In this document: positions 16,623 to 24,613 of the stretch, piece by piece
Layout: each line of letters starts with the position of its first letter
Position numbering within the stretch: the first letter of the stretch is position 1
Assembly: GCF_030464885.1 (NCBI RefSeq)
Contig: NZ_JALPRJ010000031.1
Span: 1 to 64,000 of the forward strand
Direction of reading: 5' to 3'
Source: Caballeronia sp. SEWSISQ10-4 2
Lineage (GTDB): Bacteria; Pseudomonadota; Gammaproteobacteria; Burkholderiales; Burkholderiaceae
Length of the DNA stretch: 64,000 bases
Position numbers and translations under genes: made by a program
Notes under the pieces: model-generated
The model's database searches: none
What the model was told of the DNA's origin: nothing
What the model saw: the letters and a program-made list of their open reading frames with translations, nothing else

Positions 16623-17897
16623 ATGGCAAATCAGACCACCCGATCTTCGACAATTCCAGATGTTCTCGTCATCGGCGCTGGAGTTGTCGGGCTCGCGTGT
16701 GCGTGGTCAGCGTTGAAAGAAGGGCTAACGGTCACCATCGTCGATCGCGATTTTGACGGCGATCGCACCTCGCACGGTAACGCTGGCGGAATTGCGGTGA
16801 CCGAGAGCACGCCTATTTCGGTACCCGGCCTGTTCTTCAAAGCAAGCAAGTGGCTCTTCGATCCGCTAGGACCCCTTGCACTTGACTGGAAGCATGTACC
16901 GAGTGCTCTGCCGTGGTTCCTGGAATTCCAGCGAGCGAGCAGTCCGACGCGGTTCAGGCAGATATCACTCGCACTCGCGGCCTTGAACAACCGCGTCTAT
17001 GACGATCTTGTGCCGATGTTCGAGGATGTTGGTGCAATGAGCACGTTCTATCGCCGGGGCGCGATTACGCTTTACGAAACCGACGAAGCATTTTATGCGG
17101 ACGCGGACGAGTGGAAGCTCAAGCGAGAACTTGGTGTGCGCTGGCGTGCGCTGAGCCAGCAAGAAGTGCAGGAATACGAACCCGCGCTAGCGCCCGTTTT
17201 CAGACACGGCATATTCCTTGAAGACTGGTCCCATATTGGAGATCCTAAACAACTTGTCTCGCAACTCAGGGAGCGTGTGAATGCGCTTGGCGTACGATTA
17301 GTGGAAGACGTTGTCACCAAGCTGGAGGTCTCCAAGGGCGACGCGCCAGCGGCTGTCCTGCGAAGCGGTGAGTCGATACCAGCTCGTCAGGTCGTGGTCG
17401 CGACGGGTGCGTGGTCTGCCGCGTTGGCGGAGTCCGTCGGCGACCGCGTGCTGCTCGACAGCGAGCGGGGCTACAACACCACGTTGCCGCAACCTGGCAT
17501 TGCACTGTCGAGAGAGGTCATTTTCGCCGAACGCAAATTTGTCGCGACACCGCTCGATATCGGCATCCGGATCGGTGGGGCGGCAGAGTTCGCGGGCCTG
17601 AAAGCGGCGCCGAACTACAAGCGCAGCGATGCGTTATTGACGCTCGGGAAAAGATTCTTGCCGGGTATCAGGGACGAAGGTGCGGTCCAGTGGATGGGAC
17701 ACCGGCCGGCAACGCCTGACTCCTTGCCCGTGATCGGCAGGTCGCCGACTACGGCCAACATCATCTATGCATTTGGCCACGGACATCTAGGGCTGACGCA
17801 GTGCGCTACGACCGGCGCACTTGTTGCGGATTTATTGGTTAATAGAACACCCCGGATCTCGCTTGAGGAATATTCGATCAAGCGATTCCGGAAATAA
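16623..17897 (+). CDS. FAD-dependent D-amino-acid (D-hydroxyproline) dehydrogenase, DadA family
   Basis: A 424-residue flavoenzyme. The FAD dinucleotide motif VIGAGVVGLACAW lies at 16-28, TSHGNAGGIAV follows at about 49-59, and the C-terminal FAD/substrate part is WMGHRPATPDSLPVIGRSPT then GHGHLGLTQCATTGALVADL. In context it should oxidise cis-4-hydroxy-D-proline to delta1-pyrroline-4-hydroxy-2-carboxylate, passing electrons to the respiratory chain. It sits immediately before the DapA-type deaminase that would use that product. Single-subunit DadA-type enzymes do this job in some bacteria, in place of the LhpBEF trimer. Confidence 0.82.
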   Translation: MANQTTRSSTIPDVLVIGAGVVGLACAWSALKEGLTVTIVDRDFDGDRTSHGNAGGIAVTESTPISVPGLFFKASKWLFDPLGPLALDWKHVPSALPWFLEFQRASSPTRFRQISLALAALNNRVYDDLVPMFEDVGAMSTFYRRGAITLYETDEAFYADADEWKLKRELGVRWRALSQQEVQEYEPALAPVFRHGIFLEDWSHIGDPKQLVSQLRERVNALGVRLVEDVVTKLEVSKGDAPAAVLRSGESIPARQVVVATGAWSAALAESVGDRVLLDSERGYNTTLPQPGIALSREVIFAERKFVATPLDIGIRIGGAAEFAGLKAAPNYKRSDALLTLGKRFLPGIRDEGAVQWMGHRPATPDSLPVIGRSPTTANIIYAFGHGHLGLTQCATTGALVADLLVNRTPRISLEEYSIKRFRK

Positions 17898-17900
17898 GCG

Positions 17901-17916
17901 GGGCGTAGATACGCCC
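17901..17916 (+). other. Intergenic hairpin within the catabolic operon
   Basis: GGGCGT-AGAT-ACGCCC forms a short stem-loop three bases after the dehydrogenase stop, followed by TCAGTTT and no true T run. It could stabilise an mRNA end or give weak polarity between the dehydrogenase and the deaminase. Confidence 0.35.
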
Positions 17917-17972
17917 TCAGTTTCTCGCGGCGAAGCCCGCTCAATTATTTATTCATTCTCAGAGGTGTAGTC

Positions 17973-18872
17973 ATGCAAGTTAATTGGAAAGGCGTTTTCC
18001 CTGCAGTCACGACGAAATTGACGGACGACGGCTCGCTCGACACGGAAGCCATCAAGGCAGGCCTGAACCGCCTGATCGACAATGGCGTGGGTGGCGTTGT
18101 CATGATGGGCATGGTCGGGGAAAACGCCCAACTCACACCGGAAGAAAAGCGCACGGTGTTGAAGATCGCGGTCGAGACCGTTGGCGGCCGCGTACCAATC
18201 GTCTCGGGACTTGCTGAAACGAACACAGGCAGCGCCATTCAGTTTGCAAAGGATGCCGAATTGATCGGTGTGCAGGGCTTGATGGTGTTTCCGGGGCTGA
18301 CTTACAAGTCGGATGACCGCGAAACAGTGGAGTTTTATCGCACCATCGCGCGCTCCACGAAGCTTGGCATCATGATCTACAACAATCCGCGTGGTTACGG
18401 CGTGGACATGCGCCCGGACCTGCTGGAACAGTTGAAGGGTGAAGCCAATATTGTCGCAGTAAAGGAAGAATCTTACGACACGACACGCGTGACGGACTTG
18501 TACAACCAGTTCGGCGATCGCTTCCTGGTGTTCTGCGGTGTCGACGATCTGATACTGGAATCGGCAGCCCTTGGCGTAACCGGCTGGGTGTCGGGAATGG
18601 CTAACGCCGTACCGAAGGAATCGGTTGAACTGCTCAACCTCGCCGTGAGCGGTGACTTCGAAAAGGCCCGCAAGCTTTATCGTGTACTTACGCCGTTGTT
18701 CCATCTCGACGTCCATGTAAAGCTTGTCCAGTACATCAAGCTGGCCGAAAACATCACGGCGGGCTATTCGGAAAATCTGAAGGCGCCGCGTCTGAAGCTG
18801 GAGGGCGAAGAGCGTCGGAAGATTGTCGCCATCGTCGAGAAGACGATGCAGGATCTCAAGGCGCTTTCGTAA
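17973..18872 (+). CDS. DapA-family delta1-pyrroline-4-hydroxy-2-carboxylate deaminase (probable)
   Basis: A 299-residue TIM-barrel of the dihydrodipicolinate synthase/N-acetylneuraminate lyase superfamily. Schiff-base Lys164 (IVAVKEES) and Tyr136 (MIYNNPRGY) are in place. The usual GTTGE-type loop reads MGMVGENAQLT, which departs from DapA itself and argues against lysine synthesis. Placed between a D-amino-acid dehydrogenase and hydroxyproline epimerase, the best fit is LhpC/HypD, which deaminates and dehydrates the pyrroline to 2-oxoglutarate semialdehyde. AGAGGTG precedes the ATG. KDG dehydratase-like chemistry is the main alternative. Confidence 0.8.
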   Translation: MQVNWKGVFPAVTTKLTDDGSLDTEAIKAGLNRLIDNGVGGVVMMGMVGENAQLTPEEKRTVLKIAVETVGGRVPIVSGLAETNTGSAIQFAKDAELIGVQGLMVFPGLTYKSDDRETVEFYRTIARSTKLGIMIYNNPRGYGVDMRPDLLEQLKGEANIVAVKEESYDTTRVTDLYNQFGDRFLVFCGVDDLILESAALGVTGWVSGMANAVPKESVELLNLAVSGDFEKARKLYRVLTPLFHLDVHVKLVQYIKLAENITAGYSENLKAPRLKLEGEERRKIVAIVEKTMQDLKALS

Positions 18873-18975
18873 GCCTCCAGCAGAAACGATCCAGGTTTCT
18901 TACGTCAGGTCCGCGCTACGTTACCGCGTCGCGCGACTGCCTGGGAAATTTGATTGGTGAACCGGAGCAAGATAA

Positions 18976-19974
18976 ATGAAAAGCACCTTCTTCTGTATCG
19001 ACGGTCACACGTGCGGCAACCCTGTGCGCGTAGTGGCCGGTGGCGCCCCAGTACTCAAGGGAACAAACATGATCGAGCGCCGCGCTCACTTCGAGCAGGA
19101 GTTCGACTGGATCCGCACCGCCCTGATGTTCGAGCCCCGCGGACACGAAGTCATGTCGGGCTCGATCCTGTATCCATCGACTCGCGCCGACTGCGATATC
19201 TCGATTCTGTTTATCGAGGTGAGCGGTTGTCTGCCCATGTGTGGTCACGGAACCATCGGCACCGTCACCACCGCTATCGAAAACGGTCTGGTGCGTCCAC
19301 GTGAGCCAGGCATCGTGCGCCTGGACACGCCAGCAGGTCTGGTCGTGGCACGGTACAAGATGACTGGCGAGCATGTCGACTCGGTTCAATTGATCAACGT
19401 CCCATCGTTCCTGCATTCCTCCGATCTCAGCGTGGACGTCGACGGCATCGGCGAGATCCGCTTTGATGTGGCCTATGGCGGCAACTTCTACGCGATCATT
19501 GAGGCGCAAGAAAACTTCGCGGGATTGCATACTTTGAAACCTTCCGACATCCAACGCCTGAGCCCGCTTCTTCGTCAGAAAGCCAACGAAAAGTACAACT
19601 TCGTTCACCCGGAAAAACCGGAGATTCGTGGGCTAAGCCATGTCATGTGGACCGGGGAGCCGACTGTAGCCGGCGCAACTGCGCGAAATGCAGTGTTCTA
19701 CGGCGACAAGGCAATCGACCGCTCACCGTGTGGAACCGGTACGTCGGCGCGAATGGCTCACCTCGTCGCAAAAGGCAAGCTCGCGATTGGCGAGCGCTTC
19801 GTGCATGAAAGCATTATCGGTACGCTGTTCGACGGCGTCGCCACCGAATCGACCAAGGTCGGTGAGTTCGACGCCATCATCCCGAGCATTGAAGGATGGG
19901 CTCGAGTGACCGGGCACAACACGATCTTCGTAGACGACCGTGATCCTCTCTGGAAAGGTTTCCTGCTGAAGTGA
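18976..19974 (+). CDS. 4-hydroxyproline 2-epimerase (proline racemase family)
   Basis: A 332-residue cofactor-independent epimerase, dimeric in the family. Both catalytic cysteines are visible: Cys89 in LPMCGHGTIG and Cys252 in RSPCGTGTSARMA. The Cys/Cys pair marks a racemase/epimerase; trans-3-hydroxyproline dehydratases have Thr in place of the second Cys. The opening IDGHTCGNPVRVV is standard. It should interconvert trans-4-hydroxy-L-proline and cis-4-hydroxy-D-proline, the first catabolic step, feeding the dehydrogenase at 16623. CGGAG precedes the ATG. Plain proline racemase is the alternative, less likely given the neighbours. Confidence 0.87.
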   Translation: MKSTFFCIDGHTCGNPVRVVAGGAPVLKGTNMIERRAHFEQEFDWIRTALMFEPRGHEVMSGSILYPSTRADCDISILFIEVSGCLPMCGHGTIGTVTTAIENGLVRPREPGIVRLDTPAGLVVARYKMTGEHVDSVQLINVPSFLHSSDLSVDVDGIGEIRFDVAYGGNFYAIIEAQENFAGLHTLKPSDIQRLSPLLRQKANEKYNFVHPEKPEIRGLSHVMWTGEPTVAGATARNAVFYGDKAIDRSPCGTGTSARMAHLVAKGKLAIGERFVHESIIGTLFDGVATESTKVGEFDAIIPSIEGWARVTGHNTIFVDDRDPLWKGFLLK

Positions 19975-20028
19975 TTTCCAGGCCGCCGAGCTGACGCGGT
20001 TCGACGGTCCTCTCTCAATGGAGAAGCA

Positions 20029-21264
20029 ATGTTGATCCTCAAAAACGCTCGGGTCCTGGATAAGAACCACGAACGTGATACAGCGCTGTATTCGATCGTC
20101 ATCGAAGGGCACAAGATAACCCGTGTCTCCCGCGAACCCGTCTCCTCCGATGGAGCCGAAGTGATCGATGTAGATGGCCGGACTGTCATGCCGGGGTTGA
20201 TCGATTGTCACGCTCATGTCATTGCATCGGTGGCGCATTTGGGCTCCAACAGCCGTCTGCCCAATACGTTCGCCGTCTTGAAAGCGGTTCCGATTCTCGA
20301 AGCAATGCTGAATCGCGGCTTTACAACGGTGCGAGACGCCGGCGGCGCCGACTATGCCCTGGCCAAAGCCATTGAAGAAGGCGTGATCGCCGGTCCGCGG
20401 CTTTTCATAGCTGGAAAGGCACTTTCGCAAACCGGTGGCCACGGTGATTTTCGCGATCGCTTTGATAACTCTGACCCGGATCCTTGCGGTTGTAGCCGCA
20501 ACCTTGGCGCAATCGGACGCATTGTCGATGGCGTGGACGAGATGCGAAAAGCCGTGCGGGAAGAAATGCGCGCCGGCGCAAACCACGTGAAGATCATGGC
20601 GTCGGGTGGCGTGGCGTCACCAACCGATCCGATTGGAAATTTCCAGTTTTCGATCGATGAAGTCAAAGCTGCCGTCGAAGAAGCCCAGTCGCATCAGACG
20701 TATGTGATGGCGCACGCGTACACGGGTGCCGCTATTTCTCGCGTAGTCAAACTGGGTGTACGTACGATCGAGCACGGCAACCTGATTGATGACGAGGCTG
20801 CGGCGGTGATGGCGGAACATGGCGCCTACGCGGTTCCTACCTTGGTTACGTACGATGCAATGAGCAAAGTAGGCGCGAAGTCAGGTGTGTCGGAAAGCGC
20901 ATTGTTGAAGAACGAAGATGTTCGAACCCAGGGATTGCGCGCGCTGGAGATCTTGCAGCGGCATGGCGTCAAGGTAGGACTAGGGACGGACCTGCTCGGC
21001 GACATGCATCAGTTTCAAAGCGATGAACTATCGATTCGCGCCAACATCGTCGGAGCGTTCGAGACGATCTGCCAGGCCACGGCGATCGGCGCCGAGATCG
21101 TTGGCATGGAGGGCAAACTCGGCGTGGTGGCCAGTGGCGCATTCGCCGACCTGCTCGTCGTCGATGGCGATCCGCTGGACGACATCACGGTCTTGACCGG
21201 ACAAGGCGAGAGGATCGCGGCCGTCATGAAGAATGGAGCCTGGATCCGGCGTGCGTCGTTCTGA
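20029..21264 (+). CDS. cog1228 amidohydrolase, possible Xaa-Pro/Xaa-Hyp dipeptidase
   Basis: A 411-residue amidohydrolase-superfamily metalloenzyme with a complete binuclear site: His61 and His63 (IDCHAHV), Lys188 (HVKIMASGG, the carboxylated bridging Lys), His229 (MAHAYT), His249 (EHGNLI) and Asp321 (GLGTDLLG). The flanking beta-sandwich strands are at residues 1-55 and 350-411. Members of this cog1228 group include imidazolonepropionase-like proteins, Xaa-Arg/Lys carboxypeptidases and prolidases shown to cleave Xaa-Pro and Xaa-hydroxyPro. As the last gene of a hydroxyproline operon, release of hydroxyproline from collagen- or cell-wall-derived dipeptides is the attractive reading. There is no signal peptide, so it acts in the cytoplasm. 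Confidence 0.8.
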   Translation: MLILKNARVLDKNHERDTALYSIVIEGHKITRVSREPVSSDGAEVIDVDGRTVMPGLIDCHAHVIASVAHLGSNSRLPNTFAVLKAVPILEAMLNRGFTTVRDAGGADYALAKAIEEGVIAGPRLFIAGKALSQTGGHGDFRDRFDNSDPDPCGCSRNLGAIGRIVDGVDEMRKAVREEMRAGANHVKIMASGGVASPTDPIGNFQFSIDEVKAAVEEAQSHQTYVMAHAYTGAAISRVVKLGVRTIEHGNLIDDEAAAVMAEHGAYAVPTLVTYDAMSKVGAKSGVSESALLKNEDVRTQGLRALEILQRHGVKVGLGTDLLGDMHQFQSDELSIRANIVGAFETICQATAIGAEIVGMEGKLGVVASGAFADLLVVDGDPLDDITVLTGQGERIAAVMKNGAWIRRASF

Positions 21265-21274
21265 AAAACGGTTT

Positions 21275-21291
21275 TCGGATTTTGGATCCGA
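21275..21291. promoter_or_regulatory. Operator D: TCGGAT-N5-ATCCGA
   Basis: A 6-bp dyad with a 5-base spacer, containing TTGGATCC at 21282-21289, lies just past the amidohydrolase stop and 51 bases before the GntR start. Architecture (GGAT-N5-ATCC) matches operator C. It suggests autorepression by the GntR protein. Confidence 0.6.
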
Positions 21292-21341
21292 TAACCCGTC
21301 TATGGTACGATCGATCGTCCCTTCTAATAGACGCTTCCACA

Positions 21342-22067
21342 ATGGCTACGGCAACTCTCAAGCAACGACCACCGAAAGCAGGCGGTGCATCCGAAGTCGT
21401 TGAACGCATATCGCGAAAAATCGTGCGGCCTACGGCTGTCGATCTGGTAACGGACGAGGTGCGCCAGATGATTCTGAGCGGTCGGATTGCTCCAGGCGAG
21501 GTTTTGCGTCAAGAGGCGCTGGCTGAGGAGCTCGGCGTCAGCCGCGTGCCTGTGCGTGAGGCGATTACCCGGCTGCACGCGGAAGGGCTGTTGAATGTGG
21601 TGCCGCACAAGGGGGCCTACGTTCACGACCTGTCAGTGGACGAGGTTCGCGAAACATTCAATATCCGGCTTCGGCTCGAGCCATGGATTTTTTCCGAAGC
21701 CATTCCCCGCATCACGGACGCGGAAATCAACAAGGCTGAAAAGCTTGTCAAAGAGATGGACAAGACAAGCGGCGGTGAATGGGGCCAGTTGAATTGGCGA
21801 TTCCATGAGACGCTTTATCTGCCCGCGCATTGCGAGATTACCTTGCAGATGCTGCGCGTCTTGCATGATCGCTGCGATCGGTATTTTCGTTTCCAGGTTA
21901 TGAAGGTACCTATTCGCGAACAGTCCCACGAAGAACATATGCAACTCGTCGAGGCGTGCCGCAAGCATGATGTGAAGCTTGGAACCAAGCTGTTGGAGAA
22001 CCATGTGAAGGTCGCGAGCCAACAGATCGTCACCATTGTTGAAGCGGTTGTGAAGAAGCAAGCGTAG
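21342..22067 (+). CDS. GntR-family regulator, FCD (FadR/VanR) subfamily
   Basis: A 241-residue regulator. The winged helix-turn-helix is at about residues 35-100 (EALAEELGVSRVPVREAITRLHAEGLLNV). The all-helical FCD effector domain follows, with RLRLEPWIF, NWRFHETLYLPA and late His residues (HEEHMQL, ENHVKV) of the metal/ligand pocket. The ATG at 21342 is preferred because an upstream TTG at 21282 lies inside operator D. It is the obvious repressor for operators A-D. The ligand may be hydroxyproline or a pathway intermediate. Confidence 0.87.
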   Translation: MATATLKQRPPKAGGASEVVERISRKIVRPTAVDLVTDEVRQMILSGRIAPGEVLRQEALAEELGVSRVPVREAITRLHAEGLLNVVPHKGAYVHDLSVDEVRETFNIRLRLEPWIFSEAIPRITDAEINKAEKLVKEMDKTSGGEWGQLNWRFHETLYLPAHCEITLQMLRVLHDRCDRYFRFQVMKVPIREQSHEEHMQLVEACRKHDVKLGTKLLENHVKVASQQIVTIVEAVVKKQA

Positions 22068-22140
22068 CGCAATGAGGTGAACAAGCGGCGCCGATTCGCT
22101 ACACTTGAGCGCATCGAGTGCACTGGGAGGGATCTCATTC

Positions 22141-22971
22141 ATGGCAACGCGGAAGACGGCGGGCAAGGCTGGGCAGATCAGGATCGGCATCGGCGGCTGG
22201 ACCTTCGAGCCGTGGCGCGGTTCGTTTTATCCAAAGGGACTCGTGCAAAAGCTCGAGCTCGAATACGCAAGCCGCAAGCTTACGACGATCGAGATCAACG
22301 GCACATTCTACGGCTCGCAGAAACCCGCCACGTTCGCAAAGTGGCACGACGAAACGCCGGATGATTTCGTCTTCTCGCTAAAGGCGCCGCGCTTCTCCAC
22401 GCATCGACGGGTGCTTGCTGAGGCCGGCGAATCTGTCGAGCGCTTCCTTGCCAGCGGCGTGCTCGAGTTGAAGAACAAGCTCGGTCCGATCAACTGGCAA
22501 TTCGCCCCGACCAAACAATTCGATGCGGACGACTTCGCAGGTTTCCTGGACCTGCTGCCCAAGCGCGTAGAGGGTCGTGAGATCCGTCATGCGCTCGAAG
22601 TGCGGCACGAGAGTTTCCGCGACGAGGCATTCGTTGCCCTCGCGCGCAAGCATGGCGTTGCTATTGTCATGGCAGGGGACTCGAAGTATCCGCAGATTGC
22701 AGACGTAACGGCGAAGTTTGTCTACGCGCGGATCATGGGCACGTCCGAAGCGTATCCACAGGGCTACGATGACAACACGCTCGATCTATGGACCGAGCGA
22801 TCGCGTAACTGGGCGTCGGGCGGCACGCCGAAGGGACTTGAAACGCTAGGCAAACCAGCAGCAGCCGATACCCCTCGCGACGTTTATCTGTACGTGATCA
22901 GCGGCTTCAAGGCGCACAACCCGGCGGCGGGCATCGCCATGATCGAGAGGCTGGCAGGCAACAACGCATAG
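22141..22971 (+). CDS. DUF72 (YecE-like) protein
   Basis: A 276-residue TIM-barrel-type protein of the DUF72 family. It is recognised by RIGIGGWTFEPWRGSFYPKGL near the N-terminus, the EINGTFYG strand, FVFSLKAPRFSTHRR, the LEVRHESF block, and YARIMGTSE towards the end. The biochemical role of the family is unknown. A GGGAGGG ribosome site precedes this ATG. It follows the GntR gene by 73 bases but shows no link to hydroxyproline breakdown. Confidence 0.85.
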   Translation: MATRKTAGKAGQIRIGIGGWTFEPWRGSFYPKGLVQKLELEYASRKLTTIEINGTFYGSQKPATFAKWHDETPDDFVFSLKAPRFSTHRRVLAEAGESVERFLASGVLELKNKLGPINWQFAPTKQFDADDFAGFLDLLPKRVEGREIRHALEVRHESFRDEAFVALARKHGVAIVMAGDSKYPQIADVTAKFVYARIMGTSEAYPQGYDDNTLDLWTERSRNWASGGTPKGLETLGKPAAADTPRDVYLYVISGFKAHNPAAGIAMIERLAGNNA

Positions 22972-23001
22972 CGCTTCATCGCGCCATTTGCTTCGCGGGC
23001 C

Positions 23002-23883
23002 CTACTTCTTACTGGTTTTGGCGCCAAGCGTTGTCAGCGCATCCATCAACCAGTTTCCCGCGACGCCTAATGTCGCTCCCTTCAGGCAAACAGCATCGAC
23101 AGCAACAAACCGCGGCCACCCTCGCGCCGACAACTCCTTTAGCTGCTTAGCCCCGAAACGATCGGCAATCCAGCGAGGCAGTTCGGCCCATCCAAAGCCC
23201 AGCTCCGCCATTTCCAGCAGGAGCAGATAGCTGTCGGCCGACCAGACGCGCACGCTTCGCTCATACTCGCCAGCCTTCACTCCCGTGCTGATTCGCAATT
23301 CACGGTGTCCTGAGAGCCTTTCCATTGTCAGATCCGGAACGCCGCTCAAAGGATGTCCTGTCGCGACGAAAAGTGCGAGTTCCGACGACTCCGCCAGCCT
23401 GATTGCACGGACATCGGGAGGATAGCCGGGCTGAGACGCGACTACGCCCAGTTGCGCCCGGCGTTCCTGCACCAGCGAGACAACGTCGCCGTCCTCCTTG
23501 ACCAGACACTCGAGCTCGACCGTGGGAAACCGCTTCTCGAATGCGACCAGCAGTTTCTCGTAGTGAGGCGGCTGGTAGGTGTTGGATATTGCCAGGCTCA
23601 GACTCGGCTCCAACCCTGCGCTTAGCCGCGCCGCCGCCTGTGTCAAACGATCATGTGCCTCGAGAATCTCGCGAGCATTGGCGAGCAGGGCCTCGCCATG
23701 CGCGGTGAGACGGGGCTTGCGAGTCGCTCGATCAAAGAGCGTGACACCGACGTCAATCTCCAGATCCGCAATGATGGTGCTGACGGTCGATTGACTACGC
23801 CCCAGCTTTCTCGCGGCCGCTGAAAAAGAGCCCGCGGCGACGGCCTCGGAAAACACGATCAACGCGTCGATAGAAGCAGCCAT
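23002..23883 (-). CDS. LysR-type transcriptional regulator
   Basis: A 293-residue LTTR with the DNA-binding helix-turn-helix at about 18-45 (GSFSAAARKLGRSQSTVSTIIADLE) and a full effector domain. It is divergent from the PACE efflux gene at 23973 with an 89-base gap that contains CTATC-N9-GATAG at 23887-23905. That arrangement matches LysR regulators of PACE genes such as AceR/aceI, so it probably activates its neighbour in response to an exported amine or biocide. Confidence 0.87.
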   Translation of the reverse strand: MAASIDALIVFSEAVAAGSFSAAARKLGRSQSTVSTIIADLEIDVGVTLFDRATRKPRLTAHGEALLANAREILEAHDRLTQAAARLSAGLEPSLSLAISNTYQPPHYEKLLVAFEKRFPTVELECLVKEDGDVVSLVQERRAQLGVVASQPGYPPDVRAIRLAESSELALFVATGHPLSGVPDLTMERLSGHRELRISTGVKAGEYERSVRVWSADSYLLLLEMAELGFGWAELPRWIADRFGAKQLKELSARGWPRFVAVDAVCLKGATLGVAGNWLMDALTTLGAKTSKK

Positions 23884-23972
23884 GACCTATCTGATTTCCC
23901 GATAGTAAGCGATTTGGAATATTAAGCGCCGTCCTCGAAAATGACAACCGTCAATCAACAAGTGAGGTCGAG

Positions 23973-24479
23973 ATGGCCATGCCACGCAGCTTATACGAAC
24001 GAGTTTTTCAGGTGCTTCTCTTTGAAGGACTTGCCATATCAATCTTCGCCCCCGTCCTGTCATGGCTAGTCGACAAGCCATTGGGCCACGCCACCGCCCT
24101 CACCTTTGCGATTTCTATAATCGCCATGCTGTGGGGTCTCATATTTAACTCTTTCTTCGGCATCCTTATTTCCTATGCATCAACCAGGGTTCGGAAATGG
24201 AAGCGGGTCATTCACGCCCTCGGTTTCGAGACGGGTCTGGTCCTGATAGCCGTACCGTTGACCGCATGGTGGCTGGAGATGACTTTAGTTCAGGCGCTGT
24301 TAATGGATCTCGGGCTATTGCTCGTTTTCCTTCCCTACACGTTCTGTTTCTACTGGGCTTACGACATGCTAAGACAACGTCTGGTAAAAACGCCATTTAG
24401 GCCACGGTCCATGCCTGCTCACCGCCAGTCGCAATACGCTCCTGCAAGCCCGGTGAAAGGCGCTGAGCGACCACTATGA
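23973..24479 (+). CDS. PACE-family (AceI-like) multidrug/biocide efflux protein
   Basis: A 168-residue inner-membrane protein with four predicted helices in two tandem bacterial-transmembrane-pair repeats. Each repeat has the family's acidic helix residue: RVFQVLLFEGLAI (Glu18) and HALGFETGLVL (about residue 90). AceI and relatives export chlorhexidine, and natural polyamines such as cadaverine and putrescine, by proton antiport. The C-terminal 30 residues are a hydrophilic extension beyond the usual 140-150-residue length. It is divergent from a LysR gene. Confidence 0.85.
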   Translation: MAMPRSLYERVFQVLLFEGLAISIFAPVLSWLVDKPLGHATALTFAISIIAMLWGLIFNSFFGILISYASTRVRKWKRVIHALGFETGLVLIAVPLTAWWLEMTLVQALLMDLGLLLVFLPYTFCFYWAYDMLRQRLVKTPFRPRSMPAHRQSQYAPASPVKGAERPL

Positions 24480-24514
24480 AATGCTCAAGTTTGCGTCTGG
24501 AGAACCCTTAGCCG

Positions 24515-24540
24515 AAGCGCCCCGCAAAGCGAGGGCGCTT
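24515..24540 (+). terminator. Probable terminator hairpin after the PACE gene
   Basis: AAGCGCCC and GGGCGCTT form an 8-bp stem around a 10-base loop, followed by AAATTT. It lies 36 bases past the PACE stop and 74 bases before the next porin. The T tract is short, so efficiency is uncertain. Confidence 0.5.
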
Positions 24541-24613
24541 AAATTTCGTTGCAACTGCAGTCCAACTTGTTAAAGTCGCGGAGTTCCATTGCCACGAACC
24601 TCATTCGACCGCG

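Noticed and set aside
19106..21250. Additional GGATCC sequences (for example near 19109 in the epimerase and 21242 in the amidohydrolase)
   Set aside because: They lie inside coding sequence, lack the flanking T/A or second half-site and are expected by chance for a 6-base palindrome, so I do not count them as operators.
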